Positions 16,040 through 24,363 of a DNA stretch of 64,000 nt are shown in pieces. The position numbers were made by a program, and so were the translations under genes. The notes beneath the pieces are model-generated. The model ran no database searches, was not told the DNA's origin, and saw only the letters and a program-made list of their open reading frames with translations. Within the stretch, counting starts at the first letter, position 1. Each line of letters begins with the position of its first letter. Source of the stretch: Streptomyces sp. f51 (GTDB lineage: Bacteria > Actinomycetota > Actinomycetes > Streptomycetales > Streptomycetaceae). Location: positions 6,171,001-6,235,000 of the forward strand of contig NZ_CP149798.1 of NCBI RefSeq assembly GCF_037940415.1, in the 5' to 3' direction.

Positions 16040-17319
16040 CCGACCTGTACACCCGCCACCAGGCCGTCCTGCCCGACTGGCTCGCCGTCTACTACAAGGA
16101 CCCGATCGAGATCACCCACGGCGAGGGCCGGTACGTCTGGGACTCCAAGGGCAACAAGTACCTCGACTTCTTCGGCGGCATCCTCACCACGATGACCGCG
16201 CACGCCCTGCCCGAGGTGACGAAGGCGATCAGCGAGCAGGCCGGCCGGATCATCCACTCCTCGACGCTCTATCTCAACCGGCCGATGGTCGAACTCGCCG
16301 AGCGCGTCGCCCAGTTGTCCGGCATCCCCGACGCGCGCGTCTTCTTCACCACCTCCGGCACCGAGGCCAACGACACGGCCCTGCTGCTGGCCACCGCCCA
16401 CCGGCGCAGCAACCAGATCCTCGCCATGCGCAACAGCTACCACGGCCGGTCGTTCAGCGCGGTCGGGATCACCGGCAACAAGGGCTGGTCACCGACCTCC
16501 CTGTCGCCGCTCCAGACGCTGTACGTGCACGGCGGCGTCCGCACCCGCGGCCCCTACGCCGACCTGGACGACGCCGCCTTCGTCGCGGCCTGTGTCGAGG
16601 ACCTGAAGGACCTGCTCGGCCATGTCCGCCCGCCCGCCGCGCTGATCGCCGAACCGGTCCAGGGCGTCGGAGGCTTCACCGCGCCGCCCGACGGCCTCTA
16701 CGCGGCCTTCCGCGAGGTCCTGGACGAGCACGGTGTCCTGTGGATCTCCGACGAGGTGCAGACGGGCTGGGGCCGCACGGGCGAGCACTTCTGGGGCTGG
16801 CAGGCCCACGCCGCCTCCGGTCCGCCCGACATGCTCACCTTCGCCAAGGGCATCGGGAACGGCATGTCCATCGGCGGTGTGGTGGCCCGCGCCGAGATCA
16901 TGAACAGCCTCGACTCCAACTCCATCTCGACCTTCGGCGGTTCACCGGTCACGATGGCGGCGGGGCTCGCGAATCTCACCTACCTCCTGGAGCACGACCT
17001 CCAGGGCAACGCCCGCCGCGTCGGCGGCCTGCTCATCGAACGGCTCCGCGCGGTCGCCGCGCAGTTCGACGGCGTGCGCGAGGTGCGCGGCCGCGGGCTG
17101 ATGATCGGCATCGAGCTGGTGGAGCCGGGCACCGACCGGGCGAACCCCGAGGCAGCCGCGGCGGTGCTCGAAGCGGCGCGCGAGGAAGGCCTGTTGATCG
17201 GCAAGGGCGGCGGTCACGACACCAGTGTGCTGCGCATCGCCCCACCGCTCTCCCTCACCGTCGCGGAGGCGGAGGAGGGCGCGTCGATCCTCGAACGAGC
17301 CCTGAGGCGGGCCCAGTAA
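16036..17319 (+). CDS. Class-III PLP aminotransferase (beta-alanine / beta-aminoisobutyrate type)
   Basis: 427 residues of fold type I. The PLP Schiff-base Lys271 is in LTFAKGIGNGMS, Asp239 in WISDEVQTGWGRTG contacts the pyridine nitrogen, and the phosphate loop is SGTEAND. The closest familiar group is AGXT2-like/omega-amino acid:pyruvate aminotransferases. Its position directly after beta-ureidopropionase, with an ATGA overlap, argues that it converts beta-alanine or beta-aminoisobutyrate to the semialdehyde. A semialdehyde dehydrogenase is not present in the window. The in-frame start at 15982 lies inside the upstream gene and is rejected. Confidence 0.87.
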   Translation: MTDLYTRHQAVLPDWLAVYYKDPIEITHGEGRYVWDSKGNKYLDFFGGILTTMTAHALPEVTKAISEQAGRIIHSSTLYLNRPMVELAERVAQLSGIPDARVFFTTSGTEANDTALLLATAHRRSNQILAMRNSYHGRSFSAVGITGNKGWSPTSLSPLQTLYVHGGVRTRGPYADLDDAAFVAACVEDLKDLLGHVRPPAALIAEPVQGVGGFTAPPDGLYAAFREVLDEHGVLWISDEVQTGWGRTGEHFWGWQAHAASGPPDMLTFAKGIGNGMSIGGVVARAEIMNSLDSNSISTFGGSPVTMAAGLANLTYLLEHDLQGNARRVGGLLIERLRAVAAQFDGVREVRGRGLMIGIELVEPGTDRANPEAAAAVLEAAREEGLLIGKGGGHDTSVLRIAPPLSLTVAEAEEGASILERALRRAQ

Positions 17320-17467
17320 CGGACGAGCAAGGGCGGGTGAGCCGAAGGGGCGGTGGTCTCCGAGGCCCGGCGCGAGAAGACCTGAGGGTCCCGCCGCGCG
17401 CCGGGTCCCCGAGGCCGCCCGCAGCGCCCCGAGGCGAACCGAGCCACGGACAAAGGGGAACGCCGCC

Positions 17468-19057
17468 ATGACCACCGCCTTGGAACCCGCCCTCTCGGTG
17501 CGCCAGGTCCTCGCCCTGGACCGGGTGCTCGCCGGAGAGCCGGAGGTGGTGGCGGGCGCCGGCCACCTCGACCGCTCCGTCCGCTGGGTGCACGTCGCCG
17601 AGGCGGCCGATGTGGGCGTCATGCTCAGCGGCGGCGAGATGGTCCTGACCACCGGTGTGCTGCTCGCGGGTGACCCCGACGCGCAGGCCGAGTACATCCG
17701 TTCGCTGCACCGGGCCGAGGCCGCGGCCGTCGTCCTCGGACTCGGCCGGGCCTTCCCGGCGCCCCCGGACGTGATGCGGCGGGCCGCCGAGCGCTGCGGA
17801 CTGCCGATGGTGGTGCTCCACCGCCCCTTCCCCTTCGCCGAGTTGACCGAGGAGGTCCAGTCCCGGCTGGTGCGGCAGAAGTTCGCGGCCGTGAGCCTGT
17901 CCGAGGCCGTACGCACCGCTCTCACCGGGCTGATCACCACCGGTGCCCCGCTCCAGCGCCTGCTCGACGAGATCGCGGTGCACGCCGCCTGCCCGGTCGT
18001 CGTCACCAACCTCGCCCACCGGGTCCTCGCCACCGCGGGCGAGCGCTCCGCCGTCGACGACGTGCTGCGGGACTGGGACCGCATCGCCCGGCAGGCATGG
18101 GGGTACCACCCAGGCTGTTCCGGCACCGGGGGAGGCGGCGAGGGCGACGGATGGATCCGCGCCGAACTCGGCGGGCGGGGGGAGCGATGGGGCCGCATCG
18201 TGCTGTGCGGCCACCGGGGCGACGCGGCGACCGGGAGGCTGCTCGCCGACCGCGCGGCCGAGGCCCTGATCCTGCACCGCCTGCTCGCGGGACCCGCCCA
18301 CTCCTGGGAGGAGGAGTCTGCGCAGGGCCTGCTGACCGACCTGGTGAGCGGTGTCGTACCGGCCCGCCAGCTCCTGCCGAGGGCGCGCGCCGCCGGGCTC
18401 CCGGTGAACCGCCGCACCTTCGTGCCGCTCGTCGTACGGGGCGGCGATCCAGCCCAACTCGACCGCGTACTGCGGCTGCTCGGCCTGCCGGGGCTCGTCG
18501 CCGAGCTGTCCGAGGGAGCCACCGCGCTGCTGCTCAGTCTCCCGCGCGACCAGGACGCGGAGGCGCTCGCCGAGCACTTCGCCGTGCGGCTGCGGCACGA
18601 GACCGGGGTGCCCGCGACCGTGGCCGCCGCCGCACCCCGTACCGCCTGGGACGACGTGCCCTTCGGGCTGCGTGAGGCCCTCCATGTCGCCGAGGCCGCC
18701 ACCGACACCCCGGCCGACCAGGACCGGCCCGCGCTGGTCCGGCTCCGGGACGTCCATCTGCGCGGTCTGGTCCGGCTGCTCCGGGACGACCCGCACGTCC
18801 AGTCCTTCGCGGAACGGGAACTGGACGGCCTGCTGTGCGGTCCCGGAGCGGACCCTCGGCTGCTGCCCGTCCTGCGGACGTACCTCGCCACCGGCCGCAA
18901 CAAGTCGCGCACCGCGGAGCTGCACCACGTCAGCCGGCCGGCGCTCTACCGCCGTCTGGAGCTCATACAGGCCCGCCTCGGTGTCGACCTGGACGACTTC
19001 GAACAGGCCGCCTCCGTCCACATCGCGCTGCTCGCGCACGACGCGCAACAGCGGTGA
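17468..19057 (+). CDS. PucR-family transcriptional regulator
   Basis: 529 residues. The N-terminal PucR purine-catabolism domain covers about 1-125 (LSVRQVLALD, VRWVHVAEAADVG, EMVLTTG). A GGDEF-like middle region follows, and then the C-terminal PucR helix-turn-helix (LRTYLATGRNKSRTAELHHVSRPALYRRLELIQARLG). PucR proteins sense purine or pyrimidine catabolic intermediates and control the neighbouring genes. An insertion rich in Gly (GCSGTGGGGEGDG, about residues 219-231) interrupts the middle region. AAAGGGGAA precedes the ATG. It lies between the two beta-ureidopropionase genes, 148 bp after the aminotransferase. Confidence 0.87.
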   Translation: MTTALEPALSVRQVLALDRVLAGEPEVVAGAGHLDRSVRWVHVAEAADVGVMLSGGEMVLTTGVLLAGDPDAQAEYIRSLHRAEAAAVVLGLGRAFPAPPDVMRRAAERCGLPMVVLHRPFPFAELTEEVQSRLVRQKFAAVSLSEAVRTALTGLITTGAPLQRLLDEIAVHAACPVVVTNLAHRVLATAGERSAVDDVLRDWDRIARQAWGYHPGCSGTGGGGEGDGWIRAELGGRGERWGRIVLCGHRGDAATGRLLADRAAEALILHRLLAGPAHSWEEESAQGLLTDLVSGVVPARQLLPRARAAGLPVNRRTFVPLVVRGGDPAQLDRVLRLLGLPGLVAELSEGATALLLSLPRDQDAEALAEHFAVRLRHETGVPATVAAAAPRTAWDDVPFGLREALHVAEAATDTPADQDRPALVRLRDVHLRGLVRLLRDDPHVQSFAERELDGLLCGPGADPRLLPVLRTYLATGRNKSRTAELHHVSRPALYRRLELIQARLGVDLDDFEQAASVHIALLAHDAQQR

Positions 19058-19202
19058 AACACGGAACCACTCGGGCGCAACACGGGAGAACGCGGAGGTG
19101 ACACCGTGGAACGGCACAGCGCTTCGGACGTGACACGGTGCAACTCAAAGAACCGGCCAGGACTTTCTAGTCTCCTCGCACACCGAGCGACCGGAGGTCC
19201 CG

Positions 19203-20045
19203 ATGAGCAGAGTGATCCGCGCCGCCGTCTTCCAGACCGCATGGACCGGCGACAAGGAATCGATGATCCAGGTCCACGAGCAGGCGGCCCGCGACGCGGC
19301 CGCGCAGGGCGCCCAAGTCCTGTGTTTCCAGGAGCTGTTCTACGGACCGTACTTCTGCCAGGTGCAGGACAAGGAGTTCTACGCGTACGCCGAGCAGATC
19401 CCCGAGGGTCCCGTCGTCCGGCGCTTCCAGGCGCTGGCGAAGGAACTGGGCCTCGTCCTGGTGCTGCCCATGTACGAGGAGGAACAGCCCGGCGTCCTGT
19501 ACAACACGGCGGCCGTGATCGACGCCGACGGCTCCTACCTGGGCAAGTACCGCAAGACCCACATTCCCCAAGTCCCCGGATTCTGGGAGAAGTTCTACTT
19601 CCGGCCCGGGAACTCCGGCTGGCCCGTCTTCGACACGGCCGTCGGCAGGATCGGCGTCTACATCTGCTACGACCGGCACTTCCCGGAGGGCTGGCGCGCG
19701 CTCGGTCTCGCGGGTGCGGAGATCGTCTTCAACCCGTCGGCCACCTCGCGCGGACTGTCCGGCTACCTCTGGCAGCTGGAGCAGCCGGCCGCGGCCGTCG
19801 CCAACGAGTACTTCGTGGGCGCGATCAACCGGGTCGGGCAGGAGGAGTACGGCGACAACGACTTCTACGGGACCTCCTACTTCGTGGACCCCGAGGCGCA
19901 GTTCGTCGGCGAGGTGGCGAGCGACAAGGAGAGCGAACTCGTCGTCCGCGACCTGGACCTGGCCAAGCTCCGCGAGGTCCGCGACCGCTGGCAGTTCTAC
20001 CGCGACCGTGCCCCGGGCGCGTACGGGCCGCTGACCGCGCCCTGA
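19203..20045 (+). CDS. Beta-ureidopropionase-type carbon-nitrogen hydrolase, copy 2
   Basis: 280 residues, the same length as copy 1 and closely similar along its whole length. The same triad is present: Glu44 (CFQELF), Lys118 (KYRKTHIP) and Cys155 (YICYDRHFPE). Differences concentrate in the first 100 residues and at the C terminus, near the entrance of the substrate pocket in this fold. The two copies may therefore handle different N-carbamoyl substrates, such as those from uracil and thymine. GGAGG precedes the ATG. A 14-bp hairpin follows the gene, so it probably ends its own transcript. Confidence 0.87.
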   Translation: MSRVIRAAVFQTAWTGDKESMIQVHEQAARDAAAQGAQVLCFQELFYGPYFCQVQDKEFYAYAEQIPEGPVVRRFQALAKELGLVLVLPMYEEEQPGVLYNTAAVIDADGSYLGKYRKTHIPQVPGFWEKFYFRPGNSGWPVFDTAVGRIGVYICYDRHFPEGWRALGLAGAEIVFNPSATSRGLSGYLWQLEQPAAAVANEYFVGAINRVGQEEYGDNDFYGTSYFVDPEAQFVGEVASDKESELVVRDLDLAKLREVRDRWQFYRDRAPGAYGPLTAP

Positions 20046-20074
20046 CCGTCCGGACGGGGCGCGCTCCGTCCGTC

Positions 20075-20117
20075 CGTGCCGCGGGTCCCGCGATCCGAGC
20101 GCAGGACCCGCGGCACG
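20075..20117. terminator. Terminator between beta-ureidopropionase 2 and dihydropyrimidinase
   Basis: A perfect 14-bp stem (CGTGCCGCGGGTCC, 20075-20088, with its complement 20104-20117) and 15-nt loop, 29 nt after the stop codon. It implies that dihydropyrimidinase is mostly transcribed from its own promoter in 20118-20241. Confidence 0.7.
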
Positions 20118-20241
20118 GCACCCGGCACGCGCCGTCCCGCGGACCACCCCACGGGCCCCCTCGCCGGCACCCGGTGCCGGCGCCGGCCCCCGAGAGCCCC
20201 ACAACGTCCTCAGCGCACGTACGACCGGAAGGAGAGGGAGC

Positions 20242-21642
20242 ATGAGCCGTACCGTCATCCGGGGTGGTCTCGTCATCACCGCGTCCGACGAGATCCACGC
20301 CGACGTCCTGATCGAGGACGGCCGGATCGCCGCCCTCGCCGCGACGGGCACGCCCGCGGCCCAGTCGTGGACGGCCGAGCGTGCCATAGACGCCACCGGC
20401 AAGTACGTCATTCCGGGCGGTGTCGACGCCCACACCCACATGGAGCTGCCCTTCGGCGGCACCTTCGCCTCCGACACCTTCGAGACCGGCACCCGGGCCG
20501 CCGCCTGGGGCGGCACGACCACCATCATCGACTTCGCCGTCCAGAGCGTCGGCCGCTCCCTGCGCGAGGGCCTCGACGCCTGGAACGCCAAGGCCGACGG
20601 CAACTGCGCCATCGACTACGGCTTCCACATGATCGTCTCCGACGTGAACCAGGAGACGCTCAAGGAGATGGACCTGCTGGTCGAGGAAGGGGTCACCTCC
20701 TTCAAGCAGTTCATGGCCTACCCGGGCGTCTTCTACAGCGACGACGGCCAGATCCTGCGCGCCATGCAGCGCTCCGCCGAGAACGGCGGGCTCATCATGA
20801 TGCACGCCGAGAACGGCATCGCGATCGACGTGCTCGTCGAACAGGCGCTGGCCCGCGGCGAGACCGACCCGCGCTTCCACGGCGAGGTGCGCAAGGCGCT
20901 CCTGGAGGCCGAGGCCACCCACCGTGCGATCAAACTCGCCCAGGTCGCGGGCGCCCCGCTCTACGTCGTGCACGTCTCGGCGACCGAGGCCGTCGCGGAG
21001 CTCACCCGCGCCCGCGACGAGGGCCTGAACGTCTTCGGCGAGACCTGCCCCCAGTATCTGTTCCTGTCGACCGACAACCTCGCGGAGCCGGACTTCGAGG
21101 GCGCCAAGTACGTGTGCAGCACGCCCCTTCGGCCCAAGGAGCACCAGGCGGCCCTGTGGCGCGGCCTGCGCACCAACGACCTCCAGGTCGTCTCGACCGA
21201 CCACTGCCCGTTCTGCTTCGTGGGCCAGAAGGAACTCGGCCGCGGCGACTTCTCGAAGATCCCCAACGGCCTTCCCGGCGTGGAGAACCGCATGGATCTC
21301 CTGCACCAGGCCGTCGTCGACGGGCACATCTCCCGGCGGCGCTGGATCGAGATCGCCTGCGCCACGCCGGCCCGGATGTTCGGCCTGTACCCGAAGAAGG
21401 GGACCATCGCCCCCGGCGCCGACGCCGACGTCGTCATCTACGACCCGCACGCCGAGCAGATCCTGTCGGCCGAGACCCACCACATGAACGTCGACTACTC
21501 GGCGTACGAGGGCAGGCGCGTCACCGGACGGGTCGAGACCGTGCTGTCGCGCGGCGAAATGGTCATCACCGACCGGGAGTTCACCGGACGGGCGGGCCAC
21601 GGTGTCTACACCCCCCGTTCCACCTGTCAGTACCTTCTCTGA
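20242..21642 (+). CDS. hydA: Dihydropyrimidinase / hydantoinase
   Basis: 466-residue cyclic amidohydrolase that opens 5,6-dihydrouracil or dihydrothymine (and hydantoins) to the N-carbamoyl amino acid. The binuclear metal site is complete: His64 and His66 (DAHTHMEL), Lys155 (SFKQFMAY, the carbamylated Lys), His188 (MMHAENG), His245 (VHVSATEA) and Asp321 (STDHCPF). GGAGAGGGAG precedes the ATG. The locus context (beta-ureidopropionases, aminotransferase, nucleobase permease) favours dihydropyrimidinase over a stand-alone D-hydantoinase. Confidence 0.92.
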   Translation: MSRTVIRGGLVITASDEIHADVLIEDGRIAALAATGTPAAQSWTAERAIDATGKYVIPGGVDAHTHMELPFGGTFASDTFETGTRAAAWGGTTTIIDFAVQSVGRSLREGLDAWNAKADGNCAIDYGFHMIVSDVNQETLKEMDLLVEEGVTSFKQFMAYPGVFYSDDGQILRAMQRSAENGGLIMMHAENGIAIDVLVEQALARGETDPRFHGEVRKALLEAEATHRAIKLAQVAGAPLYVVHVSATEAVAELTRARDEGLNVFGETCPQYLFLSTDNLAEPDFEGAKYVCSTPLRPKEHQAALWRGLRTNDLQVVSTDHCPFCFVGQKELGRGDFSKIPNGLPGVENRMDLLHQAVVDGHISRRRWIEIACATPARMFGLYPKKGTIAPGADADVVIYDPHAEQILSAETHHMNVDYSAYEGRRVTGRVETVLSRGEMVITDREFTGRAGHGVYTPRSTCQYLL

Positions 21643-21660
21643 GCGACCAGGAGTGGCGCC

Positions 21661-22683
21661 ATGGACTTCGGACTCGTCCTTCAGACAGACCCCCCGGCCT
21701 CCCGTGTCATCGACCTGATGAAGCGGGCCGAGGCCAACGGCTTCACGTACGGCTGGACCTTCGACTCTGCCGTGCTGTGGCAGGAACCGTTCGTGATCTA
21801 CAGTCAGATCCTGGCCAACACCGAGAAGTTGACGGTGGGCCCGATGGTCACCAACCCGGGCACCCGCACCTGGGAGGTCACCGCCTCCACGTTCGCGACC
21901 CTCAACGACATGTACGGCAACCGCACGGTCTGCGGGATCGGGCGCGGCGACTCGGCGATGCGCGTGGCGGGACGCAAGCCCAACACCCTGGCCCGCATCA
22001 GCGGCGCGATGAAGGTCATCCGCGCGCTCGGCCGGGGCGAGGAGGCCGACCTCGGCGGCACGGTCGTCAAGTTCCCTTGGGTCAAGCCGGGTGCGGACCT
22101 TCCGGTCTGGATGGCCGCGTACGGCCCGAAGGCCCTGAAGATGACGGGCGAGGAGGCCGACGGCTTCATCCTCCAGCTCGCCGACCTCTATCTCACCGAG
22201 TACATGGTCAAGGCCGTGAAGGAAGCGGCGGCCGGGGCCGGGCGCGACCCCGACGAGGTGAAGATCTGCGTGGCCGCGCCCGCTTACATCACCGAGGACG
22301 ACTCGCCCGAGGCGCTCGCCCACGCGCGCGAGCAGTGCCGCTGGTTCGGCGGCATGGTCGGCAACCACGTCGCCGACCTGGTCTCCAAGTACGGTGAGCA
22401 CTCGGCGGCCGTACCCGACGAACTCACGGACTACATCAAGGCCCGTCAGGGCTACGACTACTCCCACCACGGACGGGCCGACAACCCCGACACCGCGTTC
22501 GTGCCCGACGAGATCGTCGAACGGTTCTGTCTGATCGGCCCCGCCGAGCGGCACATCGAGAAGCTGAACGCGCTGCGCGCGCTGGGCGTCGACCAGTTCG
22601 CGGTCTACGACATGCACGACGCGCAGGAGGCCACGATCGACGCGTACGGAGCTCGGGTCATCCCCGGCGTCAACGGGCCGTAA
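21661..22683 (+). CDS. LLM-class flavin/F420-dependent oxidoreductase (CPS_4043-like)
   Basis: 340-residue luciferase-like TIM-barrel oxidoreductase (MDFGLVLQTDPPASRVIDLM, GWTFDSAVLWQEPF, NPGTRTWEVTASTFATLNDM, GIGRGDSAMR, PVWMAAYGPKALKMTGEEADG). It resembles the family curated as TIGR03842, relatives of methylene-tetrahydromethanopterin reductase that use F420 or FMN. It starts 18 bp after dihydropyrimidinase and is surely co-transcribed with it. Streptomycetes make F420. No dihydropyrimidine dehydrogenase gene is present, so this enzyme may perform the first or an alternative step on the pyrimidine ring; that is inference. Confidence 0.8.
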   Translation: MDFGLVLQTDPPASRVIDLMKRAEANGFTYGWTFDSAVLWQEPFVIYSQILANTEKLTVGPMVTNPGTRTWEVTASTFATLNDMYGNRTVCGIGRGDSAMRVAGRKPNTLARISGAMKVIRALGRGEEADLGGTVVKFPWVKPGADLPVWMAAYGPKALKMTGEEADGFILQLADLYLTEYMVKAVKEAAAGAGRDPDEVKICVAAPAYITEDDSPEALAHAREQCRWFGGMVGNHVADLVSKYGEHSAAVPDELTDYIKARQGYDYSHHGRADNPDTAFVPDEIVERFCLIGPAERHIEKLNALRALGVDQFAVYDMHDAQEATIDAYGARVIPGVNGP

Positions 22684-22706
22684 CCGAAGGCCGATCCCCT
22701 CAGTCT

Positions 22707-22732
22707 CCCCTTCCCGCCGTCCCGGGAAGGGG
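22707..22732. terminator. Terminator after the LLM oxidoreductase
   Basis: CCCCTTCCC (22707-22715), 8-nt loop, GGGAAGGGG (22724-22732), 24 nt after the stop. GATCCCCT (22693-22700) can alternatively pair with AGGGGATC (22728-22735), so two mutually exclusive stems are possible. Confidence 0.6.
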
Positions 22733-22810
22733 ATCAGGGCGCACCCCGCGCACCCCCCCGAGTCGTCCCCGCACGGCCTTTCCCGTCACTCCTCATTGAT
22801 TGGCCTGCTC

Positions 22811-24337
22811 ATGACAGAAATAGTCTCCCCGGGCGTCCCGCCCGCCGGACAAGTCACGCTCCCCGACGGCCGGGTGGAGATCGCGCCCGACGCACCCGCG
22901 CCCACCGGTCCCTACGCCAACGACGACCTGCTGCCGGTCCCGGTGGAGAAGCGCACCTGGACCACGTACAACTTCTCGGCCCTGTGGGTCGGCATGGCCC
23001 ACAACACCGCTTCCTGGACGCTGGCTTCGGGCCTGATCGCCGTCGGCATGGACTGGAAGCAGGCCGTCCTCACCATCGCGCTCGCCAACCTGATCGTGCT
23101 GGTCCCGATGCTGCTCACCGGGCACGCGGGCCCCAAGTACGGCATCCCCTTCCCCGTCTTCGCCCGCGCCTCCTTCGGCGTCCGCGGCGCCAACCTCCCC
23201 GCTGTCGTACGGGCGTTGGTGGCCTGCGGCTGGTTCGGTATCCAGACCTGGATCGGCGGCGAGGCGATCTACTTCCTCGCGGGCAAGCTCTTCGGCGACA
23301 GCTGGGCCAACGCCTCCGAGATCGGCGGTCACGCCTGGACCATGTGGCTGTCGTTCGCCGTCTTCTGGGTGCTCCAAGTCGCCATCATCTACCGGGGGAT
23401 GGAGACGATCCGCCGGTTCGAGAACTGGGCCGCGCCCTTCGTCCTCGTCGGCGCGGGCGTGATGCTGTGGTGGATGAGCAGCAAGGCCGGCGGCTTCGGT
23501 CCGCTGCTCGACCAGCCCTCGAAGCTCGGCTGGGGCGGGGACTTCTGGAAGTTGTTCTGGCCCTCGCTCATGGGCATGATCGGCTTCTGGTCCACCCTGT
23601 CGCTGAACATCCCGGACTTCACCCGCTACGGCAGGAGCCAGAAGGCGCAGACACTCGGGCAGGCGCTGGGGCTTCCCACCACCATGACCCTCTTCGCCTT
23701 CCTGTCCGTCATGGTCACCTCGGGTTCGCAGGCCGTGTACGGCAAGGCGATCTGGGACCCGGTCCAGCTGGCCGCGAAGACCGACAACGTCGTCGGCATC
23801 GTCTTCGCGCTGGTCACCGTGCTGGTCGCCACGCTGTCCGTGAACATCGCGGCGAACCTCGTGTCCCCTGCCTTCGACTTCTCCAACATCGCCCCGCGGA
23901 AGATCAATTTCCGGGCCGGCGCGCTCGCCACCTGTGTCCTCGGCGTGCTGATCTTCCCCTGGAAGCTGTACTCCGACCCCCAGGGCTACATCTTCACCTG
24001 GCTCGGCCTGGTGGGCGGTCTGCTGGGGACGGTCGCCGGCATCCTCATCGCCGACTACTGGATCCTGCGCCGCACCCGGCTCGACCTCGCCGATCTCTAC
24101 CGTACGGGCGGGCGGTACTGGTACGTCGGCGGCTGGAACTGGCGGGCCGTGGTCGCCTTCGTCACCGGCGGTGTCCTCGCCGTCGGCGGCGCTGACTTCC
24201 ATCCCCTGATCGACGGACGGCCCATCCCGGCGCTGGAATCGCTCGCCGACTACGGATGGGCGGTCGGCCTCGGCACGTCGATGGTCTTGTACCTGGGCCT
24301 GATGCTGTCACGCGGGAAGGACACGGCCGCCGCCTGA
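22811..24337 (+). CDS. NCS1-family nucleobase:cation symporter
   Basis: 508 residues with about 12 membrane segments, of the nucleobase:cation-symport-1 family that imports cytosine, uracil, thiamine, allantoin or hydantoins. Landmarks are NDDLLPVPVEKRTWTTYNF, the TM1 WVGMAHNTASWTLASGLI block, GIPFPVFARASFGVRG, GWFGIQTWIGGEA and SLNIPDFTRYGRS. Its place at the end of the catabolic locus suggests uracil/thymine, dihydropyrimidine or hydantoin uptake. ATG 22811 is preferred to the TTG at 22796; neither has a good ribosome site. A terminator lies between it and the LLM gene, so a separate promoter in 22733-22810 is likely. Confidence 0.88.
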   Translation: MTEIVSPGVPPAGQVTLPDGRVEIAPDAPAPTGPYANDDLLPVPVEKRTWTTYNFSALWVGMAHNTASWTLASGLIAVGMDWKQAVLTIALANLIVLVPMLLTGHAGPKYGIPFPVFARASFGVRGANLPAVVRALVACGWFGIQTWIGGEAIYFLAGKLFGDSWANASEIGGHAWTMWLSFAVFWVLQVAIIYRGMETIRRFENWAAPFVLVGAGVMLWWMSSKAGGFGPLLDQPSKLGWGGDFWKLFWPSLMGMIGFWSTLSLNIPDFTRYGRSQKAQTLGQALGLPTTMTLFAFLSVMVTSGSQAVYGKAIWDPVQLAAKTDNVVGIVFALVTVLVATLSVNIAANLVSPAFDFSNIAPRKINFRAGALATCVLGVLIFPWKLYSDPQGYIFTWLGLVGGLLGTVAGILIADYWILRRTRLDLADLYRTGGRYWYVGGWNWRAVVAFVTGGVLAVGGADFHPLIDGRPIPALESLADYGWAVGLGTSMVLYLGLMLSRGKDTAAA

Positions 24338-24363
24338 CCGCGGCGGACGGAGGGCGGTCAGGC
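24332..24363. terminator. Bidirectional hairpin containing both stop codons
   Basis: GCCTGACCGC (24332-24341) and GCGGTCAGGC (24354-24363) form a perfect 10-bp stem with a 12-nt loop. The left arm contains the permease TGA and the right arm the TGA of the minus-strand lipoprotein-like gene, which converge with 20 bp between them. Confidence 0.65.

Noticed and set aside
16942..19117. Long minus-strand ORFs (656 and 620 residues)
   Set aside because: Both lie antisense to the aminotransferase and PucR genes, whose motifs are clear; no homology-like features in the minus frames.
19825..22617. 930-residue minus-strand ORF
   Set aside because: Antisense to beta-ureidopropionase 2, dihydropyrimidinase and the LLM gene; Val/His/Asp/Arg-biased shadow.
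15197..24337. Reading the locus as a rut-type pyrimidine pathway
   Set aside because: RutB-F-type genes are missing, and a complete dihydropyrimidinase/beta-ureidopropionase set is present; the LLM enzyme alone does not make a rut operon.
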